From Eremophila alpestris peregrina (taxonomy: Eukaryota; Chordata; Aves; Passeriformes; Alaudidae), in assembly GCA_009792885.1 (NCBI GenBank), contig WMCF01000033.1:1987344-2051343 (forward strand): a stretch of 64,000 nucleotides of DNA, in the 5' to 3' direction. The notes below the pieces were generated by a model. It saw only the letters and a program-made list of their open reading frames with translations, searched no databases and was not told the DNA's origin. Both the position numbers and the translations under genes were made by a program. Positions within the stretch are counted from its first letter, which is position 1; every line of letters begins with the position of its first letter. Shown here piece after piece: positions 36,764-48,617 of this stretch.

Positions 36764-39447
36764 AGAAGTATCTGATTTTTGTACAAGGATACAATCTATC
36801 TATTGGGTTTTTATTAGATGTAATAGTAACATAGCATGAGGAAGTCTTGCATTGTTATGTTGTTACTATTACTGTTCTGACCAATATGGGAATTGCTCTA
36901 CCTTCCCTTTCTTTGGTGGTTCTTAAATTGATGATGTGATTAACTTAAATGACTCATTTAGAACATTGCTGTTTTCAAGAAGTTTGGCCTAGCAGAATGG
37001 GTATATAACCTCTGGCTTGAGAAAAGGTTGTATTTCCCTGTCCCCCAAGTGGTTACTGAAGAAAATAGAATCATAACCTTTTGACAGATCTGATGTAATA
37101 ATAATTCCAGTAATCACTTCAATGTAGCCAATTTCAAACCAACAGAGGAATCAGGGCCAAATAGTACTAATGTAAAAACTTAGATGAAACAGCAGAATTA
37201 AACCAGAGGCTATGCAGACTCAGTAATATGATGAGCTGTTACCTGAGAATGAGAACATAGAAATATAATGTTAACTTTTTGGAAAAATTCCAGGAAGATC
37301 TGAGGAGCTGCAAGCTTGTATGGTGGACAAATGAATGGGTCAAGTTGATGTTACCATCTCTTACAGCTTTTAATAGTTGATACCTTCATGAATATGATAT
37401 GCTTTGGATAAATCAACTTCACATCAATTGAACTTGTGGATCTCCTTCCCAAAATATGCTTTGGATTAAAAGTTGTTAGTATGGCTTCAAGAGAATTATT
37501 TGTTCCTCCACTTCTTCTTTGGCTTGTAGCCAGGAAGGCACTAGAAGCCTCTGAATGTCTTTTGAAACTTTGTGGTACAGTTCTTGGGTATGAAGGATGT
37601 GATCAAGAAATTTTCTGTGATGTTGTTTGTGAAGATGTATTAGAATGCACGAGCTGGATTGCTGGAATTGAGCTGTGTGGAGCCATGTGTTGTGTGTCAG
37701 GGCCAAGGAAGATCTGCATAAGGCTTTGGCTTCCACTGGTAGTCACATAAGGGAAGGGGTTGATGTTGGAAGTCCTGCTAGGCCTGTGCAGAGTAGGAAA
37801 CAAACACAGAAAGGTTATCTGAGCGCTCTTGGAGGTAGGGGAAGAGGCCCTGGGAGCTCAGGTCCTTGAGGGAGTGTTAACAAGTGGGACTTGCTGGCCA
37901 GCATGGTGGATAAATATATAACTTGAAAAATGTTGAGAGGGATATTTTCTTTCAGTATTGGCTTATGCACATGAGCTTTATATTGAACCAGGCTCTAATG
38001 TGTTCATGTGGTTTTACTGTAGAGAACTAAGAGCATTATATCCACTGCAAGATGAAGAGTTTGCTAAATGATGCTGCAGCACAAAGTCAGAGCTGCATGT
38101 ACAGAACCTGATTATGGTCTGACAGCCTGAGACATTGGTATGTTAGTAACTCCAAAAAAGTGCTTGACATGAAAACCAAGGAGCTGGATTTCTAAATCTG
38201 TGGGAAACCACAGCCTCTCCAGATGAGCTGGATGTGTTGGGCTAATAGGCTTCTTTCAAGAACTGTGGAATAGATGAGCTGTTGTGTACTGTGTCAAGTA
38301 GCAGGATCTGACAGGGTTATGTCTGTAGAATGCAGTGTTTGGTGCTGCAGAATTTATGTCCATACTGTTTGCATTTCAGGGATTTTTTTTTCCTTGTTGT
38401 TGAACTAATTCCAGGCTGGCTGCGTGGACTCAATGCCTGTTTGTGTTGAAACATGCTGTTAGTGTTCTTGGTTTCACATCTTATGGTTCAGTTCCCCCCA
38501 AAAAGAATCCTATTTATCCACTCCAAGGCTGCTTTATGATATGCAGTCAGTAGGTACAATAAAGAAGTTTGCTTCACACATGCAGTCCTGGGCTGCACTA
38601 AAAATATGAGGTAGCTGCATCTTTGACTGTAGTTTCTAGTAAATGGCTGACATTGAATTTTGCCTCTTGACATTGCTCTGTAAGAAGAGGAATGAACACC
38701 ACAACAAATTCTGTGCCTTTTATGGTATTATCAAGTGTTACTGGAGATGGAAGAATATTCTCAGTAAGATGTTTCTACGTGGTCTGTCTGATGCAAGTGC
38801 ATTGACTGATGGCATGCAATGCATACATCACCACAGTTCAAAAGCTGTGAATTTGTATGTTATATAAGTAAAGTTCTTGGACATAAATTTAGTAACCTCT
38901 TTTTCAGAAATAATGACAGTCTTGGAAGTTGTCAGTGTTGTTTTGTCTGGCCCTGCAGTAGCTCTGGCTTTGAATAGGTTATTGTCCAGAGGAAAAAATC
39001 TACATGAAACTGTTTTTCCTATAGAACTTCTGAGGAACTTTGAGTACATAGATTGGTCTCTTAAGTGGGAAGAAATAGGTCTCTTTTCTTAAGGAATACT
39101 CTTAAGTCCTCATCAAGAACAGCCTACCTGTACCCATGCTGTCTTTCCTGGCAGGCAAGGTGCACATAACTAGAGCAAGGAAGGAGGGAAATAATGACAG
39201 GTAGCCCAGAAACTCAGCAGTTTGTTCTTTCCAATGGCAAGCTGGATCACTCTCCATAGACATATTTTGGCTGCACTTCTAACACTTCAGACTGTTCTCA
39301 TCCCTGCTGCTTTTTAAGGTTAACGTATGTGGGTGCAGTGTTGCTAAAATCATGGAGTGTGCATCATCTGCAAACATTTTAGCAAAAATGTAGGTTAGTG
39401 ATAGTGGTTCAGTCTTCCAAGTTTTGGAAGTATTAGCTCAAGTGAGA

Positions 39448-39473
39448 CAAAACTTCACTTGCATGAAGTTTTG
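39448..39473. repeat. Perfect inverted repeat, 10-bp arms
   Basis: Arms CAAAACTTCA and TGAAGTTTTG are separated by a 6-base loop. A second, imperfect dyad of TGATTATAA words follows at about 39472-39510. It would form a stable hairpin in intronic RNA, but no function is indicated. Confidence 0.8.
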
Positions 39474-42400
39474 ATTATAATCATATACTTATATAATCAC
39501 ATGATTATAACATCACTTTTTCAGATGATTCTGTCAAAAAATGAGTTGTAAGCTATTCTTGATTTGTTTTATAATATTATTTTGTCTTGCATGAGAAATA
39601 AGATATTGACTGTGATTTTCAAAAGTGTTGTGCTGTGAAATGACTTGGAGCCGTGTAGCACCTTGGTGTCTCACTCATTGCTGACAAAGCACAGTTGTTT
39701 GGGTAGTGATTAAACATCATGTCTAATGCCCTCAGCCTGTTTCGAGATTGCTTTCAACTTCTTGTTCAAAGTATGTGTTAAGGAGATCTAAATTGGAAGA
39801 CATTAGATTTTAATGCATTGTCAATTGCAACATCAGAGTTCTCAGAAAGATGAAATGTTTCCATTTTCTTGCTCCAAGCTTTCAAAAATAATTAACTTCC
39901 ATAATACACTACTGGGTGATAGTAGTAGCAGACCTTTATATGGACACTGAGGGATCTTAGTTATACTTGAAACTGTATTTCTTTTAAGCCCATGAATATG
40001 CTGTCAGCATTGAGGCAGTAATAGTCAGTCCATTGCACTGGTTCAAACAAAAACAGCATCAGAAAATCCAGTTTTGTTTCTGATGGCTTTAGCTGCAATG
40101 TCAGTTCATTCCATAAAAGTAATTGTGTGTTCTTTCTCAGTGTGTTACTGGGACACAATTCTGTATCCCTTTATGATTTAAAACTTCCTTTCTGAATCTG
40201 TTACTTTTAAGTTGTACATGGAACTGAGATTTTCAGCAGTTCTGGAAACTCTGCTTGTCCCGAAAGATATAAATTGTTAAGGTTGTGTGAAGTCATAATT
40301 GAGATGGTTCACTTGGATCCTATAGAACAAAGTTGTTTCGATTTTGAGTAGTTTTATGGCTTGTAAGGGTCACCATAGAGAAGTGCTAATGATAACTGCA
40401 GCATTTGTAACTGGGGATTGTGCAGGGTTCAGGTTTCTGTGTATTTTGGGATTTTTCAAAAATTGCTGAACTTACAGGTGAACTGCTGATAGGTAATGTA
40501 TTCTATTCTGTAAGTGCCCTGCCCTTACCTTTTGTTCACTGTTGTTGCATATAAAAATGACTGAGACATCTAGACATGTAAAGCTTGTATTTTCCATAAA
40601 AATGGGTTTTCTACATTGTTGCCTATTAAATTTCTGCTTGGATGTTGTCCAAGAATTTTTTTCCTTTCATTGTTGCCTCCTTTTTTCAAGACACAAAAGT
40701 GCTTTGAAATCTACCAATTTAGGTATTTTTAAAGACACTCTTAACTTTCCCTGACAATTCATTCATGTAGTACTTTCCTGATTTCTTTCAGGTTATCTTT
40801 TTCTTCTTTCTTGCTATTTAGAAGGACATACAGCAATAGGAAATTACTATGTTTGGGAACCCAAGTATGCAAAATGCAGTAAAAAGGATAAAACAAGCAG
40901 TCTTGAGTTGGTTTGGTTTTGGGGTTTTTTCTGTCTGCAGCAGCAGCAATAATGTTTCAGCTCTTCCTCTCTATGCTTTTGCTTCACTAATCCTTTATGG
41001 ATGTATCCATAATAGTTTGATCTTCAAATTGCAGAAATAAAAATGGGTTGTTTTTATTTCCCAAGTAGTTCTGTGTTTGATCTGTAATTCGTTGAAGGGA
41101 TTGAACAGTTTGTTGGTGTGGAAGGGTAGGTAACACCACCTGTGCTGGTGGCCTTGGGTGCTTACAGAAAGCTCTATGTTTTATGCTTGTTCTGAATTCA
41201 TCTCCTTTGCTGAAGCAGCTACATAATTGTTCTAACATGGAATTTTGTAGACAACTTCCCAGTTGGCCCTTTACTACTTGGCTGCTGTGGATTGTAGTCA
41301 TCATATTTGTCTGTAAAGCTGTGTAAAAATAAAAAAAATCTTAGAGGCAGCCTTAATTTCATTCAGTTGAATGATAAAGCTTTTATGCTCCATCTAGAGT
41401 AATTTTACAATTAAGATTAACGTGGTTTTCTAATCAGATCTAGAGAAAACTGTAGCTTTAAGGGATATATTTGGAGGTATCTATGGGGCTATTTTAACTT
41501 TAAGTATGTGGTAAAATTTAAAAAATAAAATGAGAATTCAGGTTATAAGATGCTCCATAATTGGTTTGGTGCTTCTTGTGCTCTCAGCAGAGCCAGTAAC
41601 AAAGAGTCTGTGGTGCTGTTGCACAGCTGAGCCAGTAAGAATGAGAGTATAAGTGATAACAAAGAGGGATTTTTTGTCTCTAAGAATGGGTCTGATATAC
41701 ATTAATTTCCTCCTTTTATTAATTTTAATATCTGAAATGTTTTGGTTTTCCATAGGATCCTAGTGTGCTAGCAAAATTCATGCAGCATGTGAAAATCTGC
41801 AGTTTTGCTTTGCTTCTTAGTCCTTGTGCTTTTGCTTAGCTAGATGCTGTGCAGGTTAGAAGTTTGCTTCTCTTTGTTTTTGGGTTTTTTTCCCCTTACA
41901 ATGTAAAATTGGATTTCCCTCAATTACGAGGAGATTTAGGGGTTCTGGGTTTCTTTTGCTTATTGTTTGTATGACAGTTTTGTGTGGATGTTACTAACTC
42001 TGTATAAAAGTGATTTGTAAACAGTCTCATGTCTGTGGCAATGTGTTGTACCCGTGGTGTACGTTACAGTTCTGCAAACTGTTAGTGGTTTAAAGCAGGA
42101 CTGTGTATTCCTCATCTGAGGGCTTGCTTAAGTGCAGATTTCTTAAATGTCCTGATTGCAGGCCTTGCAAACTGTTCTTACTGATGTCAAATGAGCAGTG
42201 GGATGAGGAGTGAAGAAAGTTCCTATGCAGTCTCTGGTAGATCTGAAATTCATTCTTATCTGGAAAATTTGTGGAGGAAACCAGACAATGCACAGGAGCT
42301 GTTGAAATAAAGTCACTCAGCAATCCTTTAATGACTGAAGAGAGAAGGAAGAACTAGAGGAGTCTTGCCACATGGGCTGTAATGATGAAATGTTGCTGTC

Positions 42401-44389
42401 TCCAATACTGTAAAGTACTTTCACTTGCTGAAGGAAGCATTCAGTGCTGATGAGGACATGAGAAAGCTGTGAAATAGCCTTATTGCACTGATTTGGGTTG
42501 AATAGCTTCTCCTTTAAGGGACAATGATTGTTTTTACCTACCCCTAAAACTATTACAAATGATTTTTAGTGTGATTGATCAATGCTTTATTAAGTTTTAT
42601 TTATATATGTAGCCTAAATTGGTTTTATCAAATTGATCAGTTTTAATTCAGTTTTATTGAACTGATTTAGGCTAGCTTTTATATTCAGTAGTCACCATTT
42701 CAAACTTGGTGATTTCTCTGGTGTTCTTCTATGTTATATAAATGCTGTGATGGGAAAGTAAAAGAGTTTGTATGCCATTTAACTTTGTGACAGGCTAAGT
42801 CATATTATGAGTTGCTTTACTGGGTGTTGTGTCTTAACAGCAGCTGCTAAAATGTTATAGTACAAAAAAGTCTGTAAAATGTAATCCTATATGGAAGCCT
42901 CTTCCTGTTCCCTATTAAGATTTATTAAAAATTTTATTCAATTCATGCATTTCTTTCAGTTGATTTAAAACTTGAAATAAATGTGTTTTCCAGTCTGAGT
43001 TTACCTATTATTGAATAAAAAGTGTTTCTTCTGTCTTGTTGGAACTTGTGCGGCTTGTAGTTTCCGTTCTACTTCAGAATTTTCTATTTCTACTTTTGTA
43101 GCCTTTCCACACTCCAAGCTAAGCCAGCAACATTCAAAACAAAACCATAAATTCAAATGCTGGCTTGTGTCTGTTGAGAATGGAGTTTCCATAGTTGAAG
43201 TACAGATTGAGGGGATCAACCAATCAGTTGTTTTTTGCAGCTTACGATGGTGAAAGAACAAACTTCTGCACATAAGTTGTGTACAGTGTTTGAAAATTAA
43301 TTGTAGGTGACATATTCATTCTCTCTTACATAATACAGAGTTCCCATGCTGGAGTGCACCATTAGTCCATTTAGTAAATATTTTTGGTCTTTGTCTTTTC
43401 TGGTTGAGTAATACTAGGTGCTTAATTAGAAAGCAGTTGTATGAGGTTTTGGTTTTGTTTTCAAGGAAATAAAAATGAAACTAGTTGTCTGCTGGAGAGA
43501 CAGAGGCTTAACCTATCAACAAGTTACTGACTTAAGAATTTCATCAATCATGAGGAGTTTGGCCTTTCACTTACACTTACCTTTCTTACCTACAAACAGA
43601 TATGATCTGTAGACACCTTAATTTTCTGGAGGAGGTGCAGACCTCTGTTTAGTGAACTTAGATTAAAGTACAATAGCTGTTGTATTAGTTTAAAAAAATG
43701 TGATTTTTAATGCACTTGAGAGTAGTAAACATGCTTGCCTTGTCTGGGTTGCAGATGTTTAATAATAGTCTGGAATTGTCTTGAGCAATGCATCCTGATG
43801 TTTGTAAGGACCTGTTTCCATTCCATAGTCTTCTTGGTCTCCAGTTTGGGCACCCCTCCATGTCATCCATAAGCTCCTTGGACACCTTCAAGGAATGCTG
43901 GATGCTGTCAATGTGCTGTCTGATTTCTACTCTTGTTTCTTATTATTTATGCACTTCTGTATTATCCTTGCACTTCTTTCTTTAATAAAAACAATAAAGC
44001 CAGTGGCAATACATGGTGTCACTGGGGAGCACATGTGAACCTAACCATGTTTTGCAGTCCATTTGCCCCCTGTACCTTTCAGCTGCCACAGTTTTTGATT
44101 AACACTGTTCAAAAGTACATTCCTGGTGGTACCTTTCAGTCTGGTGCTGTGCAGTGGATTTGTAAAACTGTCAGCAATGTGTCTTGGATCACTTAGTGAA
44201 TTATAATAGCCAGCTGCAAGCTCTGCTCTGTTTAGGAAAGGTGTAGTTTAAGGCAACAGTCTTACACTAAATCTTCTCTCTCACTTTTTTGCTAGATCAC
44301 TTGGTTTGGTATTCCCTTGCTTGTGTCTGGTACCTACCCAAAACATTTAGTGTCACTGCATGCTTGGCTCTTCAGGTTGCTTTTGAAAA

Positions 44390-44730
44390 TGCTGAATGAA
44401 TGAAGCCAGTCCCAGCACCAATCTCCCAGCAGGAGACCTTTCAGCTGCCTCTTCTCTGCCCTCAAGACTGGCCATTAGACCTTGCTTTTTGTATCCTGTT
44501 CATTAATTTTCTATCTGTAAGACTTTTTCCTCTCATCTTGTGTTAAGTTAGTCACTTTAATAGCCTTTGGTATGGAACCTGGTCAAAAGCTTTTTCAAAA
44601 TTGCCAGGTCCCCGGTGTCATTTTCTTTGCAGTACTGGCTTATCTTCCTCACCTGCAGGTGTGCAGTTTTTTATATAAATTTCTTTCAGCAGTCTAATTT
44701 GATAGCCATTGTCCCGACTTATTAGCATCT
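44390..44730 (-). mobile_element. Ancient CR1 ORF2 (reverse transcriptase) remnant, minus strand
   Basis: On the minus strand, 44602-44570 translates as NFEKAFDQVPY, matching the DFSKAFDxVPH motif of LINE reverse transcriptases. To its left, CCAGTCCCAGCACCAATCTCC occupies the place expected in a minus-strand CR1, where GTCCCAGCACC lies a few hundred bases from the FxKAFD codons. Frames are broken by many stops and indels, so it is a non-functional fossil. Boundaries are approximate. Confidence 0.65.
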
Positions 44731-47700
44731 AGTTTGTCTGTTTGGGGTAATATGTCTAATATATAATTCAAGTTGAATTAGCTTCTCTTGACCTGCAAAG
44801 AATGCGTGGGTGTGGGAATCTCTTTAACCTCTCCAACAGGAAGATTCATTAAGTGAATTATTAAATTACTTGGCTGTAGCTTTGTTCCTGAATGAAACTT
44901 TTCATAGTTTTGTCATCAAGGAGTCTCTAACATCTCGGTTTTGATTACATCTGAAGAAATAAAAGGGTTTTGAAAATCAAATAAATTGCCACTCTAGTTT
45001 GCTTGGACAAATACAGAAGTCCTCATTAACATGCTGGAAAGAAGTAGGCAACACATTTTTTTAGCTATGCATTCCATGAGTTCTAATGGAACTGGCACAA
45101 ATATCCACCATGTTGCTGTTGTGGTTATTGATCAGTAGAAGGAATAATAGCTGCTGTTATGCTGTTTTTCCTTTGATTAACTGCTACACATGAATGGTTG
45201 AGCACATTTTCATAGGAACCCAGGTTTTAACTGGAGTATCCATAGAGAGTTCAGGAATGAATCATCTGCTTCTGGTCACTGCTTTGGTTATTGGCCTCAG
45301 CTCTGTAACATCTCAGTCATGGACAGCAGTTCTCTTTTCAGGCAGTAACATAGAGGGCTTGGGCTTATATGACTACTTGAGTTAAGACTTGAGCAGAGTT
45401 GGTTTGTGTCCTGTCATCCCCCCCGCCCTCCTTTTTGACTTAGGGTTACTTTATACCATAGTAAATCAGTGAATTTATTAATTCTGCAGCAAAGTTCTCA
45501 CTGTGATATACTTATGTATATTGTTTTGGAAACAATAAGATTGTTTTCATCCACTTACTGTAATTCTGATGGCACCACTTACTTGCTATGTCTTTGCTTA
45601 TTCCTACTGGTTTAGGCAAAAATTTTGGTATTGCATTATTTGTTGAATAAATCACAGTGAAAACTTAAATTTTGTGTTTTCTATTGGATGTTGGCATTGT
45701 GAGGAGAAGCATGACAGGTTTTATGAAATACCCTCACTTCTAGAAGTTTTTAAAAGGTAGAGACTTGATGAGATAACTTTTGCAGCAGGGAATTTGTTTG
45801 AAATAGCGGAGCTTTAATTGAACATACTAAAGCTAAAAGTTGTATCAGATAAAGGGTATTGAATTTCAAGGTTTTAGTACAGTTCTTTATTGTATAATCA
45901 ATTTTCTTTTTCTTCTAAATAGAGTTGATCTGTTTATTGTTCAGGGGTATAATAAAGTCGTACTTCTAGGTCCTGTTAAAGGAATTAGACCCTGTCTCTA
46001 ATCTTACATGTTGCTTCCATGCTGTGCATGCAGCTTGACTATCATGGAGAGATAAGAATTTAGGGTACACTGTGCCAGCATCTGCATATCTGATGTGGTA
46101 CATTGAGAACTCAAGTTTGAGAACACAAACAGCATCTAGAAAAAAGTGTGGGGTAATGAAAGATGAAATCAGACTGTTTCCTGGAAAAGCGGTTTTGTAG
46201 GTACAGTGTACTGGGTGCAGAGTTCAGGTGGAGAGTTTTGTAGCAGAGGTGCTGGTGGTAAAAACTTCCTGTTTTGAGTTCCATTTGGGGTTGTCTCTTT
46301 AAGGCTGCAGTTTGTCTTAGTGTGACAGCAAATTGCAATATATAATTAGCTTTATCTCGAATAACTCCTTCTCTCAGTCTCTGAAGATGTATGTGTTTGT
46401 GGGACTGTATTTACATCCAAAATGTTTAGGTAATTCTACACTCTCCAATGAAAAGGGATAGAGTTGGAGAGAAATGCATTTGAATTAAAAACCGTGCCCT
46501 AACAATAAAGAGCTTAAATCTTGGTATTATACTTCCTATTGTGCTGTTCTAAAGTTTTCAGAATGAAACATTTGTTGGCATTCGTTTCATAATATCTGAA
46601 GTCTAAAAAGTAAATTGGGACACCTGTTTGAAAAGTGCTCTTGCATAGGTTGCCATTTTGCATTGCAGAATGTTGACTTCCCTTGTAAATGTGAAAATAA
46701 ACACTGCTCAACACTGAATATGAATATCCATGTTTTCTAAGAAGCATTCTTTCATTTGCCTTCTGTATATTAGACTTCCTCAAAGTTCAGATTTTTAATA
46801 CAAAAATATTTTTTGTAAAAGAAAATATGATTGGTGTTTAGACAACTGTTAGCAGGGGCATATCTTCTTTAATTTCTGACCTAAAGGAAGCAGAAGACTG
46901 TAAAATGTGAGTGTCTTCACTTCTGGAATATGTAACATGCATTCCTGTAGCTTCTGGGGTCTTTTCTAACAGATTAACTCCAAGACACTGTCATTGAATT
47001 AATGGTATCCCATTATTATCAGGGTATTGGTTATCCTGTCTGCTGTCATGAGATATGAGAGCCGTACATGACAGCTGGTTAGACGTGATTGGATTGATAC
47101 TATGGCCAGGAAAGACAGCACTGGACTAGGCTGCTTTCTGAAATTGATTTCTCAGTCAAGATAGAATTGTATCTTGATCAAGTATTCAATATTTTGCAAT
47201 TCAGCTAAGACAAATATACAAACTATTTCCCATTGCAGCTGCAAGCGTAGAACTTGCTGTTGTCACACAACCAAACACCCGCCCCGCCCCCAGCTTACAC
47301 CAGGGTTGCTTGTGCAGTCTCAGAGTGTTTGGCTGCAAGCTGGGAGGAGTACATCTATTGTAGTCATTGCCATGCTTCATCTGAGTAGGAGATTCACAGG
47401 ATAATTAGTAAGATTATTATTTTGACTGTTCTTAAAGGGTAGCTTGCTCAGCTAGAGGTTCCTCTTGGGCTCTGCACTGGCAAGGGGTGGATGGATAAAA
47501 AGATTCACACAAAAAACTCTTCAGTGTTCCCTCTGACCTCCCTCCCAATCTATGAATGGATTTAGGCATGAAGGTAAGAATGCCTAAAAAGATGGAATCT
47601 TGTGTGAGTTGGAAAAGCTGAAAATTAACAAGCTGTCTTGATTAAAATCTAGTATTTTGTCCATTGATATAATGAAACCAGTATTGCCAGTTAAAGATGA

Positions 47701-48560
47701 GATGGTATGAATCCTGAAGTGGTGGTAAAAAGAAAAATTAAGACTCCATGATGGACATTGATCTCTCAGATACTCTATAAACATGGAAAAATCCAGTAAA
47801 ATGTGGGAATTAACAAACCTTTCCCCCTTCCCTCCCTCCCTGCTTAACTATTGTGGGGTTTTTGTTTATTTTTTTTGTTGGTTGGTTTGTTGGGGTTTTT
47901 TTGTGTGTGTGTGACTGAATTAGTACAAAAGGTATTACCGTCTGTGCTAGGCTATGGTTAGTGTATTTGAGATGATTTTTCAGTCTAGAAAATGCTGTTC
48001 TGACTCTCAGCCCAAGACTTGTGCTCTGGGATTTTGGTAGTAACAGATTCATATACTGGCAGTAGACACCTTGAAAACAGGACTTGTTTTCACAAGGATT
48101 CTGTCTTGCCGTGACTTGGTTAGGGAAAAACATCATTGCAAGAGGTGAAATAACACTCTAGATGAGCTATACTAGTGTAAAATCTATCAGTTAAGCTGAT
48201 GCACAGCGCAGGATAGCACTTCACTGAGGCCCAGTGCTCTGGCAAGAGGAAGGAGAGCAGAAGAATAGAGTGAGCCAGCATGTGCTTGGAATAGCAAGTT
48301 ACTCCAGGGAAATTTCTGATTGGTCAGTCTTGCTAACTGCCTAACAGGCTTGAGGTGCTCTGTATTAAATTTTTAAGAGGAATATCTGACTGGTGATTTT
48401 AGCAAGAATTATTGCATGTTCTCTGCTATAACTGTTCCAAAATTGTGTTTATTTTTGAGCACCAGGAAAAATGCTGCAGTTTCTAATACAGCCCAAGGAA
48501 AGGAGCTAATCTTCAAGAGATTAATTGCTGATCTTTTGATGACATTTTGAAGTTGCATCT

Positions 48561-48617
48561 TGCTTATTATGCTGTCCGTTGCTTATTACGCTGTCCTTTG
48601 CTTATTATGCTGTCCTT
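48561..48617. repeat. 19-bp tandem triplicate
   Basis: Three consecutive 19-base units starting at 48561, 48580 and 48599, with consensus TGCTTATTATGCTGTCCTT. Unit 2 has C for T at one position, and unit 1 differs in the penultimate base. Immediate flanks also resemble one another: AGTTGCATCTTGCT at 48551 and AGTTGCACCTTGCT at 48631. Confidence 0.92.

Noticed and set aside
37436..37750. 104-codon plus-strand open frame with many Cys and Leu
   Set aside because: No domain, no bounding splice sites of quality, and an overlapping minus-strand open frame; fits the T/G-rich composition of the intron.
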